Below, piece after piece: positions 10,877 to 21,249 of a DNA stretch of 64,000 nucleotides. Position numbers and translations under genes: made by a program. Source of the stretch: Dendrophyllia cribrosa (Eukaryota; Cnidaria; Anthozoa; Scleractinia; Dendrophylliidae). Each line of letters starts with the position of its first letter. Positions within the stretch are counted from its first letter, which is position 1. The DNA is taken from the NCBI GenBank assembly GCA_024195265.1, contig JAJLRJ010000007.1:34460286-34524285 (forward strand). The letters are read 5' to 3'. The notes beneath the pieces were generated by a model. It searched no databases. It was not told the origin of the DNA and worked only from the letters and a program-made list of their open reading frames with translations.

Positions 10877-13800
10877 ATGGAAGTGAAGGCCGTTTTGTTA
10901 TTTATCCTGCAGTTTTATCACGGGATAATAATCGCCACCGTTTTCGTAGATTCCACTTCTTCTCGTTCAGCAAACTTTGTAACGCGGGAAGATAATCGGC
11001 TTATTGGGCACGTTGTAGAACGAATTAAGACTCCGAGTTTGATCTCGTGTAGCCAGAAATGCCTGAAACGATCATGGTGTACATCTACAAACTTCGACAT
11101 TTCAGCCATTGTGGCGCAAGACGGCAAAGGAACTTGTGAACTTAGCAGCCATGATATCCCTTTTGTCAACGAATATAGCAAATTTCAACATAAGAAAGAT
11201 GTTGTATTCTCCATGCTATTGAAGGTATTTGTAGTACAATATTTTCGAGTAATGGAGGTGTATTAGGATAAACTCCTGCGCATGTTCGCATCGTATGTTT
11301 ATGATGGACATTCAACCATTTGTAAACATAATATTCAGTTCCAAAAGAGCATTATTTGCTTTAGAAAATCTTGATTATTTCAATTGTTGAATCTGTCATT
11401 GATTACATCTGTGTCTGACGAAAACTTTAATTTCAAAACAAACAAATTTTTGGTCACCAAACAAAATCCCATCATGGCGAAAATAAAATCTTAGTCAGCA
11501 TTGATGGCTTTCATGCGGCACTGTTTGTTTATTCAGTATTTGCAAAAAAGAATAGGTCATTTCCGAGTTGACTTTAGCCTCTCTATCAAAGCGAGGCTAG
11601 GTGCGAAACCTTTCATATGAAAATGAGTTTTCATTCACATGCAAATAAAACTTATTTGCATGTGAATGAAAACTCATTTTCATATGAAAGGTTTCGCACC
11701 TGGCCTCGCTTTGATAGAGAGGCTAAAGTCAACTCGGAAATGACCTATTGAGATTTTCTGTGGTGTCAAATGCAAATTAAGGCGTCTTCCAATCATTGTT
11801 TTTATTATACCTAACGACTAATACAAAACAAAAAGACATGCAGCCGTAACGCTGACGTTTCTGCGAAAACCGATTAGCAAAATTAGCAAGAATTTCTTCT
11901 ACATACGTGGGTAAAACGATTCTCGTCCCTAGAGCCGCTTGGCCCTCTCAACCGCCGAAGCCCAGCGGTTAAGAGGGTCAAGCGGCTCTGGGGACGAGAA
12001 TGGGGTAAAACCTTTTAAATTCAGTAGCACATGAAACATGAAATTAAATGGTTCTTATCGCACTAGCTGTTGATCAGTTAAAGCGTGATTTAGCCTTCGA
12101 ACTCTCCGAAATATTGCTTTAAAAGTGCGGAATCAACATTCGCTTTTGTGTACAACGATTTCACAAATATTCAAACAGCTCATGTGATTTCAGTTTCTTT
12201 TTGTAGGCTCGATTTTCCAGTGGCATATTAAAATTATTACTACCTCTTCACAAAAAATGAATTTACCGGAGAGAACTTTCCTCACAAACATCTCCGTTCT
12301 CTATTTTTCAATTCTTTTAACGCTTGCGTGTCGTTTGCGAGCCTACGTTTCTTCGTTAAATTCGTATCATTCTTTTCGACCTATTTCTTTCAGAAGTAGG
12401 GCTAAGAGAAAAAAAAATAGGACTGGCTGCTTGATAATTTTTTTGTTGTTTTGGTCGTTTTGACATGCAAATTTTCCCCTTTATTCTTATCTAGGGATGC
12501 CAAATCACGTCTTGCCTTAATAATGGTACCTGCCTTTTTGACGATAACAAACAAACTTTTGCATGTTCCTGTAAATCGCCGTGGACCGGAGGCATCTGTG
12601 ACATTGAAAAAGGTAAGAAAAAAAAAACAATTCATATACAGCAGGTTATTTTTTTTTTATATTTTATTAATTTTTTCCAATTTTACAGGTTTAATTGAAG
12701 TAATTTACAACAAAAAAATACATAAAAAAAAACTAAATAAGCGAAGAGAAAGAAAAAGGGATGGCTGCAAAAGCTGTTTAAAACGAAAATTTCAACTTAG
12801 TGTTTCTAAAAGTTTTTCCCATTTCTCCAGGTGCAAATTTCATTTGTTCTTTTCTTTAGCAAGATATTCTTCTATTTTAAAGATCTTTTTAAGGTGTGCA
12901 AGGAAGATGATAAGGCTTGGAGCAATAGATTTCCATCTGCAGAAAAAGATAGTCTGCTTTGCTATTAACACAATGTGATTCAAAAGCATAAAGTGGCTTT
13001 TGGCATCAAACAAACCAAACATAATATTAACTTGATCGGTTAGATCAGGAAGCGTATCAATACTACATTCACGTAACCAGCTAGAAATTTCTTTCCAAAA
13101 AGCTCTAGAATATTGGCAAAATACAAAGAGATGTTCGGGGGTTTCATCGTCCTTGCCACAAAAGGTACATAAGGGTGATTCAACAAGTTTAAGCTTGCTT
13201 AATTTTGCATTAGTAAATAATATTCTATTCAAAATTTTATACTGAAACTCTCTCGTATATGTATCTAACGCAACTTGGAAGGGCAAACTGTAAATTTTAT
13301 TCCACACTAGCTCAAAATCGGGAAGCATTTCATTAAATCTAGATTGTGCTGTAGGGATTTCACGCAAATCAGACACAAGTGCTTCATACAATTTTTTGGT
13401 ATTTATTCCTGATACAGAGACTTTTTCAGAATTTAGCACCAATGCATACTCTAGAGGGTCGAAATTGGGTGTATGTGGGCGTCTTAGATTTCAACTCTTT
13501 TCTCCATTTGAAAGGAATAGCATCTATGAACCCATTCCAAAAGAGGAAAGTTTTGGACTGAAGACCTTTGAGCTCAGTGCAAATCCGACCACGTATAAAA
13601 ACTTCCATCGGCCTTAACCATATCACAAATTCTATGTATGCCAATCTCAACCAAATCCAAATAATAACAAGATTTTTTGTTAACGAGGATGTTCTTGTTG
13701 TTCCAAACTATCTCATTCAAAATATCCTCTACTTGATCAGGCATGGTCGTATTGAATCTAGACCATAATGTCAGACATTCGTCGTAAAAAGGACTAACTT

Positions 13801-16238
13801 TTATAGGAAGATCGCCAAGACTAAAGTTACACTTCAAAAGATAAGGGCCTCCGATCGGCTTTAAAAGTGCGTCTAAGACAAGTTTCCAATCGGCAACATA
13901 TTCCGGGTCCACATAGCGTTTAAAAAAAGACATCTTCTGGGCTTGAATAAGAGATTCCAAGTGTATCATTTTTAGACCCCCATTTTCAATATTATTTGTT
14001 AGAGCCCTTCTCTTGACTTTATCCTTGCCTTTCCATATAAAGTCGTAGATGATTTTGTTAGCACTCTTGATTATTTCATTACAGAGAGGTAACTGTGATG
14101 CACGATAGAGAAACTTCGAGATAGCAAATGTTTTAACGATTTGGACTCTACCTAAAACAGTTAAGTTCCTCCATTTCCATAAATTCAGTTTCTTTTTCAA
14201 AGAATCCAAAATTGATACAAAATTTAATTTAGCGGCTTCTTTTCTATTATACGAAAAAAAGATTCCTAATATTTCAATACAGTCCTTGATGTCTACATTA
14301 ATATTAAAGTCAGTTGTGGAAGAAGTACCCAGGTAACAAGCTTCTAGCTTGCTTTTATTAAGCTTGAGGCCGGAGCACAGCCCGAAATCTTTCAGTAACT
14401 TCATGAGGTTGTCAGCAGACTGGTCGTCTTTCAAAAAGGTAGTCATATCATCAGCAAAGGCAGTTAATTTAACTTCATGTTCATCCCGAAGGTTGATACC
14501 TTTAATCTCATCGCTGCCTCTAACATATATAGCTAGTATATAAGAGCAATGATAAAGAGATGGGGGGATAGTGGATCGCCATGTCTCACCCCCCGTATTA
14601 CATCAAAATGAACAGAGGAAAAGCCATTATTCATGACACAACTTTGGATATTGGAATAAAAGGTGTTGACCCATTTGATGAATGATTGACCGAAATTGAA
14701 GGCTGACAAAACCTTGTTTAAGAAAGTCCAATCCAGAGAGTCGAAAGCCTTTTCGAAGTCGATAGCGAGTAAAAGACCAGATAACTTATTTTCTTTAGTA
14801 TAAAACATGATATCATCTATAATTCTGGTGCAATCAAAGATTGATCGGCCCTTGACATAGGCGCATTGATTTTCGTGAATGATGAGCGGTGAAACAGTTT
14901 GTAACCTTTTAGCAATAGCTTTGGATGCAATCTTGACATCCACATTTAGAAGAGAGATTGGCCTCCAGTTTTTAATATACATTTTATCTTTACCTTTCTT
15001 TTCTATCAATTTAATTATGGCCATTTTCTGAGAAGTTGAAAGTTCTCCACACTCATAGGCTTCATTAAGACAATCCACTACAAGATTACCCAGGAGTGGC
15101 CAAAAGGTCTTATAGAACTCGGCTGTCAAACCGTCATTCCCAGGGGCTTTCCCAGTTTGAAAAGTACAGCAGGTTATGGCAACGCCAAGAAAAACTTCAG
15201 TTATAAACTAAATCTCGTTGTGTCAACTTACTTCGAGATTATTCAATTTATTCTGGTTTACCTTGTCCAGGAGCTAAATTCTGTGTTTAATTTAAAAGGG
15301 TTAGTTTCTAATAAAATTGTGGTGCTGCTTCGGTGAGAAAATGAAACAGAATTTTACCATAGCAACTGAGTCGTACGGTAAATTGGCCATCACAAAAATA
15401 AACACAAGCTCGGCAGTGACGTTTCAAACGTTAGCCCCTTCGAAAAAACGAATCGATTTGCTCAGATGAAGCGCCAACGCTCGAAACGTCGTTTTTGCAC
15501 GCGTCTTTTTGCTGTGTCCAATTATACTCAGTGTGTGCTTGTTTTGCCTCTAGTCTCAAATTATAAATTTAAATGGACACTGTCCCGGCTGAAAAATCGT
15601 GTTTTCATGATTATGGCCAGGAGCTTGCTTTAAGCTTCCTTTATTACCTTGAAATTGAAAGCTAAGAAACCATCGCCAAAATTGATAGAAGCAAAGAAAT
15701 ATGAACTAAACAGACAAAATAACGGCTAGAAAAGTCAAAATTTCACAAGAATGGCAAGTTTGATTTCTTGACCTCCTGTCAATGAATCAAATTTCATGAC
15801 TGTAATCCACTTCAATCCTTGCAATTCTGCACTTTATCTCCAAACTACTACTTTTGTTTTGCTCTATAGAATCTTTTTGTCCAACTACGTTGTATATTTG
15901 GTGGCATTTGGCGATATAACGTGAAAATAAACTTAGCGAAATTTTGCTATTTCTGAGGGACTGTGTCCCTTTAAAACTGCAGGGATTGGAATGAAGTGCT
16001 TATGATCAAAGCATATTTGGGTATATTTTTATTTCCTTACAAATGCTCTTTAAATGAAGGTTTAATAGATGGCAGATGCGACTATCCGAATGTGTGCGTG
16101 TATGTCAGCGACCCTTGTGCATCGGGATATCAAGATTGTGATCGTTCCTGCCCGCGAATCACAAACAAATGCTGTTGCAGGTTAGGCTTCAACCAAGAGA
16201 TTATAATTGGACAATTATTTTCTCTTGCTTCAACTTAG
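10877..16238 (+). CDS. Secreted PAN/apple + EGF-like + Cys-rich protein (three exons)
   Basis: Exon 1 (10877-11224, 116 codons, phase 0) starts at an ATG followed by a hydrophobic stretch (VLLFILQFYHGIIIATVF), a likely signal peptide. It then carries a PAN/apple-like module with SCSQKCLKRSWCTSTNF and GTCELS. Exon 2 (12495-12612) after 'tcttatctag' encodes an EGF-like domain with six Cys (GCQITSCLNNGTC, FACSCKSPWTGGICDIEK) and ends in phase 1 at G|GTAAG. The proposed exon 3 (16060-16238) starts after 'taaatgaag' in the right phase and adds ten Cys in a short module (CDYPNVC ... CASGYQDCDRSC ... NKCCCR), then stops. Total is about 215 residues. A role in the extracellular matrix or surface recognition is inferred from domains only. 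Exons 1 and 2 are solid; exon 3 is less so (weak acceptor; an alternative donor at 16181 could lead to further exons). An antisense LINE relic fills intron 2. Confidence 0.7.
11553..11747. mobile_element. 195-bp palindromic MITE, TAGGYCATTTCCGAGTTG family (copy 1)
   Basis: The sequence is nearly a perfect inverted repeat: TAGGTCATTTCCGAGTTG ... 'aggctaggtgcgaaacc' ... 'catatgaaaatgagttttca', then the complement back to CAACTCGGAAATGACCTA. It lies in intron 1 of the PAN/EGF gene. Two more copies occur at 22422-22616 and 59590-59748. No coding capacity. Confidence 0.9.
11918..12002. mobile_element. 85-bp hairpin element with 9-bp direct flanks
   Basis: ATTCTCGTCCCTAGAGCCGC... pairs with its complement ending CTCTGGGGACGAGAAT, with a loop near 'cgaagcccag'. 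GGGTAAAAC stands directly on both sides (11909-11917 and 12003-12011), as expected for a 9-bp target-site duplication. This fits a Mutator-like MITE, but the family is not recognised. Confidence 0.65.
12840..15290 (-). pseudogene. Decayed LINE reverse transcriptase (L1/Tx1-like), 5'-truncated
   Basis: Reading on the minus strand: GKAPGNDGLTAEFYKTFW (about 15100), NWRPISLLNVDVKI, LLAIDFEKAFDSLDW, GVRHGDPLSPHLFIIAL, then a frameshift near 14533, then LTAFADDMTTFL (the FADD form of the catalytic YADD, about 14430), LNKSKLEACYLG and NLTVLGRVQIVKTFAISKFL. After further shifts near 13570 and 13440 comes a zf-RVT-like C-terminus (CTFCGKDDETPEHLFVFC, about 13150). At least three frameshifts plus stops upstream of 15180 make it inactive. 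No endonuclease domain is present. It is antisense inside intron 2 of the PAN/EGF gene. Confidence 0.9.
15291..15567. mobile_element. Remnant of the 'GAAACGTC' inverted-repeat element
   Basis: 'gttagtttctaataaaattg' followed by 'gtggtgctgcttcggtgag', then 'actgagtcgtacggtaaatt' and 'cgctcgaaacgtcg', corresponds in order to the palindromic element at 25387-25635 ('gttagtttctagagaaactg', 'gtggtgctgcgtcggtgg', 'actgagtcgataaggtaaat', 'gctcgaaacgtcagc'). The copy is diverged and less palindromic. Confidence 0.55.
15568..15975. mobile_element. Element with GGACACTGTCCC / GGGACTGTGTCCC ends
   Basis: The left end 'aatggacactgtcccggctg' faces the right end 'gagggactgtgtccctttaa'. A reverse-complement partial copy lies in the SGT gene at about 30878-31102 (shared 'gctcctggccataatcatga' there, its complement here). 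Non-coding, in intron 2 of the PAN/EGF gene. Confidence 0.6.
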
Positions 16239-16562
16239 TGAAAGACATAATATGTTAACGAGAAAATAAAATTTGTATTAAGGGTGGCTAAAAGGACACG
16301 CAAGTAAACTTCAACCTAGAGAAAGACAAGTTGACGAGAGGTTAATTTAGAAAAAACAAATTGCGTTCAAATTTGCAAAAAGAGTGGCTGAAAGGACACG
16401 CAAGTATTAGGTGCAAGTTGCACAAAATCAATTTCCAAACAGCCGGAACTTGCAACTTGTGTTGCATGGTTGGCGAAATCTTGCAACCAAGAAGAGAAAG
16501 GGTAGTTTTCACATGCAATTTTTGTTGCGCTCTACAATGCAACTTTTGTCGCAAGTGTACAA

Positions 16563-16704
16563 AACTAGCGGCGATTTCAGTGCGATTTGCTGCAATTTGC
16601 TGTGTTTTCCCAAACGTCGCCGCCAAGTTACAGTAGGTTTCTAAAACCTCTGTGACATCGCGCGAGAAATCGCGCCCAAATCGCACTGGAAATCGCCGCT
16701 AGTT
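16563..16704. repeat. Inverted repeat, AACTAGCGGCGATTTCAGTG
   Basis: 'aactagcggcgatttcagtg' plus 'cgattt' faces 'aatcgcactggaaatcgccg' plus 'ctagtt'. It sits in a wider stretch (16330-16800) rich in 'ttgcaa', 'gcaactt' and 'gttgca' words. It is probably another non-autonomous element. The repeated core gives spurious ORFs on both strands. Confidence 0.6.
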
Positions 16705-17160
16705 TATAACACATTTGAAGATGCAACTTCCGCGCGACAAAAATTGCATCGAAAAGTGCAGTAAAAATTGCACAAAAAATCTCCTTTGTGAACGGGCCTT
16801 TCTTCATTGCCGCACTTATTTAAAAATGATGTACCCGAGTTAATTAATTTGCGTTTTTTATTCGGTTTTAGATAGGAATCCAAGTAGTTGTTGACAGTCC
16901 GTCCAACATTTACACCTCACTCAGATGAAGTAGTATTGCGATGATAAAGGAGTCAAAGTAGAAAAACATGGTGCTCAAACATTAAGACTCAATGGAGATA
17001 TTCTAGTCGTCACAGGAATTTTCTTTTTTAAAATTGTAGCGTTAATGAAGTAAAAATAAAAGGGGAGGATAAACACTTTTTTGCTCTTGGCATTTGATGT
17101 CTCCTTTAATCGTACTGAAGACTAGAGGATATTGTAATCCATACGTACAAAGTAAAAATA

Positions 17161-17421
17161 CGATCCAGTAGCGGAGCTGAAATATTTAGTTTTAAACAAT
17201 CGCGCTACACATTAAGGGCATTAAGAAATAGTGATTTAAACATTCTTAGATTCAGCACTGTTAATCATGGTAAGCATTCACCGCGCTACTTTGGACCAGT
17301 GCTATGGTCAAAGCTGAACAGTGACATCAGAAACTCGCCATGCGTAAACACGTTTAAGAGAGCAATTCACAAATTAGACATAAACAATCTGCGAACTTTG
17401 TTTAGCATAAGTATTTTTTAA
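17161..17421 (+). pseudogene. LINE ORF2 C-terminal fragment
   Basis: An open frame without a start codon reads ...RALRNSDLNILRF, then STVNHGKHSPRYFGPVLWSK, then LNSDIRNSPCVNTFKRAI, ending at TAA (17419-17421). The 'RYFGP.LW..L...IR.S....FK' pattern is the usual C-terminal tail of CR1/L2/RTE-type LINE polyproteins. It is sense relative to the preceding gene, with no RT domain nearby on this strand, so it is a 5'-truncated insertion. Confidence 0.75.
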
Positions 17422-17950
17422 TTCATATATTTGTTAATCTTTTTATTGATTTCTATATATACTTGGATTTTTTAAAACGGTATCGCCCTAAGTAACCGTT
17501 TGTGAGTGTGCTTGGCCTTGTTTTTTTTTGTCGTTCAAAAACTATTTCTAAAACCCCTAATATAAAAACTAAAGACTGTTGCTAGTCTTTTTTCTCTCGC
17601 CCTCGCTCCCTTTCCCTCTTCTCTGTGATTTTCGGGCTGATCGGGGAAGATCGACGTCAAATATTTGTTGTTCTGTCACACACGCCAACTTGAATGTCGT
17701 CAGCCTCCTCCCCAGCTCCTTATCCGCTTTCGAAATGGTGGATGGAACCCCTGGGGTATTTTGTCACGTGACACGCGACGAAATGGCGTTTTCTAAAGCT
17801 CTTTTTAGCGATTGGCAGCCGTGTTTGTTTACTGGTAATCTCAAACCGTGTTCAGACGAAGCGAAGATGTTTCATCGTGTTTTACGATTAAATCTAAAAG
17901 ATTTTTTGGTGTACTTTGGCAGTCTTGTCCTGGGGTTTCTTCGCCCGCTC
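17422..17950. other. Intergenic; copy of a repeat also found near 59480-59590
   Basis: The stretch 17840-17960 (catcgtgttttacg, ttggcagtc, ttcgcccgctccgccatt) is a diverged copy of 59495-59590 (catcatgttttacg, ttggcagcc, tccgcccgacccgccatt). The short ORFs through it overlap in several frames and are not convincing. Confidence 0.4.
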
Positions 17951-18128
17951 CGCCATTCGCCACTTTAAAAACGAGAAGGAAACTGGGCCGAGTGAACTTT
18001 CGCAACGACTTCTGGGATCGTTACACGGGACTCTTCTTTTGTCTCTGTCCCCAGTAACAGTCCCAGAAGTCGTTGCGAAAGTTCACTCGGCCCAGTTTCC
18101 TTCTTGTTTCTAAAGTGGCGAAATGCGA
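17951..18128. repeat. Long hairpin, about 67-bp arms with a short loop
   Basis: The arm 17951-18016 ('aaggaaactgggccgagtg', 'aactttcgcaacgacttctg') is complementary to 18061-18128 ('cagaagtcgttgcgaaagtt', 'cactcggcccagtttcctt'). The loop is about 45 bp. It is probably a MITE or a recent palindrome; no clear target duplication was seen. Confidence 0.8.
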
Positions 18129-18752
18129 AGTTGGAATGTCGTCTTTGAAAATAATTTGGTGCGTTTTCTATTCCATCCACTTTGTCAACTGAACATTACA
18201 CGTTGCCGGTTACGTTTTCTTCTTTTAACATAGAAGAAAGAGAAAAAGATTCTACTGAATTTTCGTCTTCCATTCACGCTAAAACGATGGAAAAACGCTT
18301 CTAAAAATCAATGGAGACAAGCTCCACCCTCGTAAAGCCGGCGCAATATTGCGGGTAAAACCTCCAGGGAGAATTTACAGTGGAAACAAATATGTTTAGT
18401 TTCACAACACATGTTCGTTGAACAATATTGAACCGTGTATCATTCGCTTAATGTCCCCTGGCTTATTACTGGTAAAGAAGTTTTTTTAGAAGTTCCACAG
18501 TTTTAAAGAGATTTGCACACAATAAATTCAGGTTAAAATCAATTCAATACAAGTGTATTTCTTTATTTAATTTATAAGTTATCTTTCACTGATAAGAAGT
18601 TAAAACATTTCTTTCAGTTCTAATCCATTTAAAATTACATACAGATCTGTGATTTTATGTCAGTCCTAGCTTCATTCTTTCTTGCCATACAAGCATAATA
18701 ACCGTTCAGTATAGCTGGTAGTCTTTGCCACATAATACCGAAAATAACTAGG

Positions 18753-18753
<1 letters not shown>

Positions 18754-18824
<71 letters not shown>
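18754..18824 (+). repeat. Homopolymer of about 71 G
   Basis: An uninterrupted run of G. The length in the assembly may be unreliable. The minus-strand polyproline ORF across it is an artefact. Confidence 0.95.
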
Positions 18825-18825
<1 letters not shown>

Positions 18826-18930
18826 AGAGGGAGTGGGAGTTATTCAAGACAACACATATCTGATGAACATTATGGACAAACTTAATTGGCCCGCAAAGGA
18901 GGCAAGTTAGCTACATGTAGGAGAGTTTTT

Positions 18931-19387
18931 AAAGTGCACCTAACCCCCAATTTTTTTTTTGGCTTAATCAACTCTATGTACGTAGCAAAGTTGAATAGTT
19001 AAATATTTCTTGTTTTTAACGTCGCGTTAGTGAGTTACAGAGATTTGAATTTACAAAATGCTAATTAGATGACGTAAATTGGGAATAATTTATTATACAA
19101 CTACTTGTTTTTACTTCTAAGTAATATTTTTTACGAATTGACTATCCACAGTTTATATTTAGTGTTTCTCAAATTTATTTTCCTTAAGTTGTATACTGCG
19201 TATTGTTAATTGACGTAGAAATAATGGCAAAATCCCGAAGTTACGTCACCTAATTAGCATTTTGTAAATTCAAATCTCTATAACTCACTAACGCGACGTT
19301 AAAAACAAGAACTATTTAACTATTCAACTTTTCAACGTACATAGAGTTGATTAAGCAAAAACAAATTTTGGGGTTAGGTGCACTTTA
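18931..19387. mobile_element. MITE with AAAGTGCACCTAACCCC ends
   Basis: The left end 'aaagtgcacctaaccccc' pairs with the right end 'ggggttaggtgcacttt'. The arms extend at least 130 bp ('gttgattaag', 'ttttaacgtcgcgttagtg', 'gcattttgtaaattcaaatc' all pair across). The length is 457 bp, with a non-coding AT-rich centre. Confidence 0.8.
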
Positions 19388-20929
19388 AGCTCCTATTGAG
19401 TGTTAGTGTTTCTTAGTGTTCGGAAACCTAATGAAACACTCTTTTGAATGTATAATATAGCTTCTCAAATCATTAATAACCCTTGGAGAAATTCAAAGGA
19501 CAAGTTCGCCAGATTTTATGGTAATTACCACCACATATTCAAACCTCACACACCGTAGCTACTTCCTTTGTCATTAATGAGTCTCAGAAAACAATGTGAA
19601 AAAGCTTGTTCTGTCAAGTGGCAATGCTGTGGCACGGGCACTGTAACTCTTACAAATTTGCTCTAATTTTCAATATGCAATGTCATGGATTTAAGTCTGA
19701 TTTACATGTACAATGCGAGCATAAGCACAAGCACAAGCACAAGCACAAGCACAAGCACAAGCACAAACACAAGCATACTTTAGTACAAGAAAAAGATGTG
19801 AATTGGTGTGTCACAAGCCTAAAGCATGAAGAATGCAAGAAAAATTCATTATTTAATAAATATTTTAAATATTTCCATTTTTCATGTGCTTGCCCTCATG
19901 CTTAGGTTGTCCAGGGTAGTGCAAGAACAAGGATCTGCCATCAGTATGACCCGTATGTCATCTTGTGCTTGTGGACAATGTAAACATACTTGTAAAATTA
20001 CTTAATAATTCATAAGGGTACTAACAAATAGAAATGATTCATTTCAATCACATGGTTAACCCTTAAATCAGATACAACTCACTAGTGAGTTGTATCTGGA
20101 ACGTAAATTAGATACAACCACTAGTGAGTTGTATCTGGAATGTGAATTTCACAAGTTGTTTACAACATTCACGTCCGTGTTGTATCGACACTATACATTC
20201 ACTCGGCTGCGCCTCGTGATTGTATAGGCCGATACAACACTCCTGCTCATGTAGTAAACATTACTTGCATACTGTGCATATGATCTATGTTTGTATTGTG
20301 CGTGTAAACCAGCTTTTCCTGTTTAGACCTTGCTACTATTATGCCAATAAAGACTTCCAGCCATACAGGTAAGAGACTGAATATCATGTACTGTTTGAAG
20401 GAAAAAGTTCACTGTGGTTTGGAATCCTCGTCATCTGAAAGTAAAAACAATAATGTCCAAAATCTGAGTTGCTGTAGGATTCATGTGAATTGCACAACAC
20501 TTCAATGCAAATGGCCACTCTCTGCATGACACAGAAGTGCGTGGCGCGAAGCTCTGCGGCGCAAGCAAGCAAAGAAAGAGACATGAGATGCGGCTAATTT
20601 TTAAGCTTGGTACACGAGTCAGCCGCGCGGCCTTAATACTGACTTCCGGTTTATTTAAGGCGCGCACTGTTTAAATGGCGTGTTATACAAGAACAGAACC
20701 GTCAACCGTTTAAAATTGACATTTCACTGAAGAAGGGCTAAGCCCAAAACGTCTGAAAACTTTCAAATACTGTAGGCTCTTCAATCAAACAATCAAAGAA
20801 AAAAACTATTTTGATTAATGACTCAGTAAATGGCATCAAACTTAAGAATTCATCCACATACAGAAACGTAACAACCACTGTAAACAGCATAAAAAAATGG
20901 TACCACAAAAAAAAAAATACTGTTCAATG
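19388..20929. other. Intergenic between LINE/MITE block and the SGT gene 3' side
   Basis: The stretch holds an (AGCACA)n microsatellite at 19717-19770 and a cluster of short palindromes at 20065-20235 (ACAACTCACTAGTGAGTTGT; 'gatacaac' repeated in both orientations). TTTATT at 20650-20655 reads AATAAA on the minus strand and could be a poly(A) signal for the SGT gene. No exon was recognised with confidence. Confidence 0.45.
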
Positions 20930-21135
20930 GCTTCTATTTAAATGGTTACATTTAGGGTTCCATCCACAGGCTCGAAAGTTAGAACCACCTTGTACGGCAT
21001 AATAAACAGTACCACAGGAACTGCTAAATAGCTTTCATTTGAATGGTCACACTGTAGGATTTCATCCACAGACTCAAACGTTAGAACCACGTTGTATGGC
21101 ATAATACACAGTACCACAGGAAAGTACTGTTCAAC
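20930..21135. repeat. Two tandem copies of the GTGACCATTCAAATGAAAG repeat (minus orientation)
   Basis: About 100-bp units recur: 'atttgaatggtcacactgta', 'ggatttcatccacagactc', 'gttagaaccacgttgtatgg', 'cataatacacagtaccacag'. Related single copies occur across the window at about 905, 1296, 1387, 23845-23910, 28803, 32017, 45635 and 57590-57650. The family name is unknown to me. Confidence 0.7.
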
Positions 21136-21249
21136 AGATTTCATCATAACTAACCACAAACACATGATTAGACTCAGAATACAAAACTCAACATCTGGTA
21201 CTGGGAGTGAATAATGTTGACAGAGATACAGTAACAATAAGGTTCTGAC

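Noticed and set aside
16342..16686. Overlapping 75-114 residue ORFs on both strands
   Set aside because: They overlap an inverted-repeat element with 'gcaactt' words; no domain.
17579..18113. 129-residue and nested ORFs
   Set aside because: They cover a repeat shared with 59480-59590 and the hairpin at 17951-18128; three frames are open, none protein-like.
18635..18847. Polyproline protein
   Set aside because: Translation of the complement of a G homopolymer.
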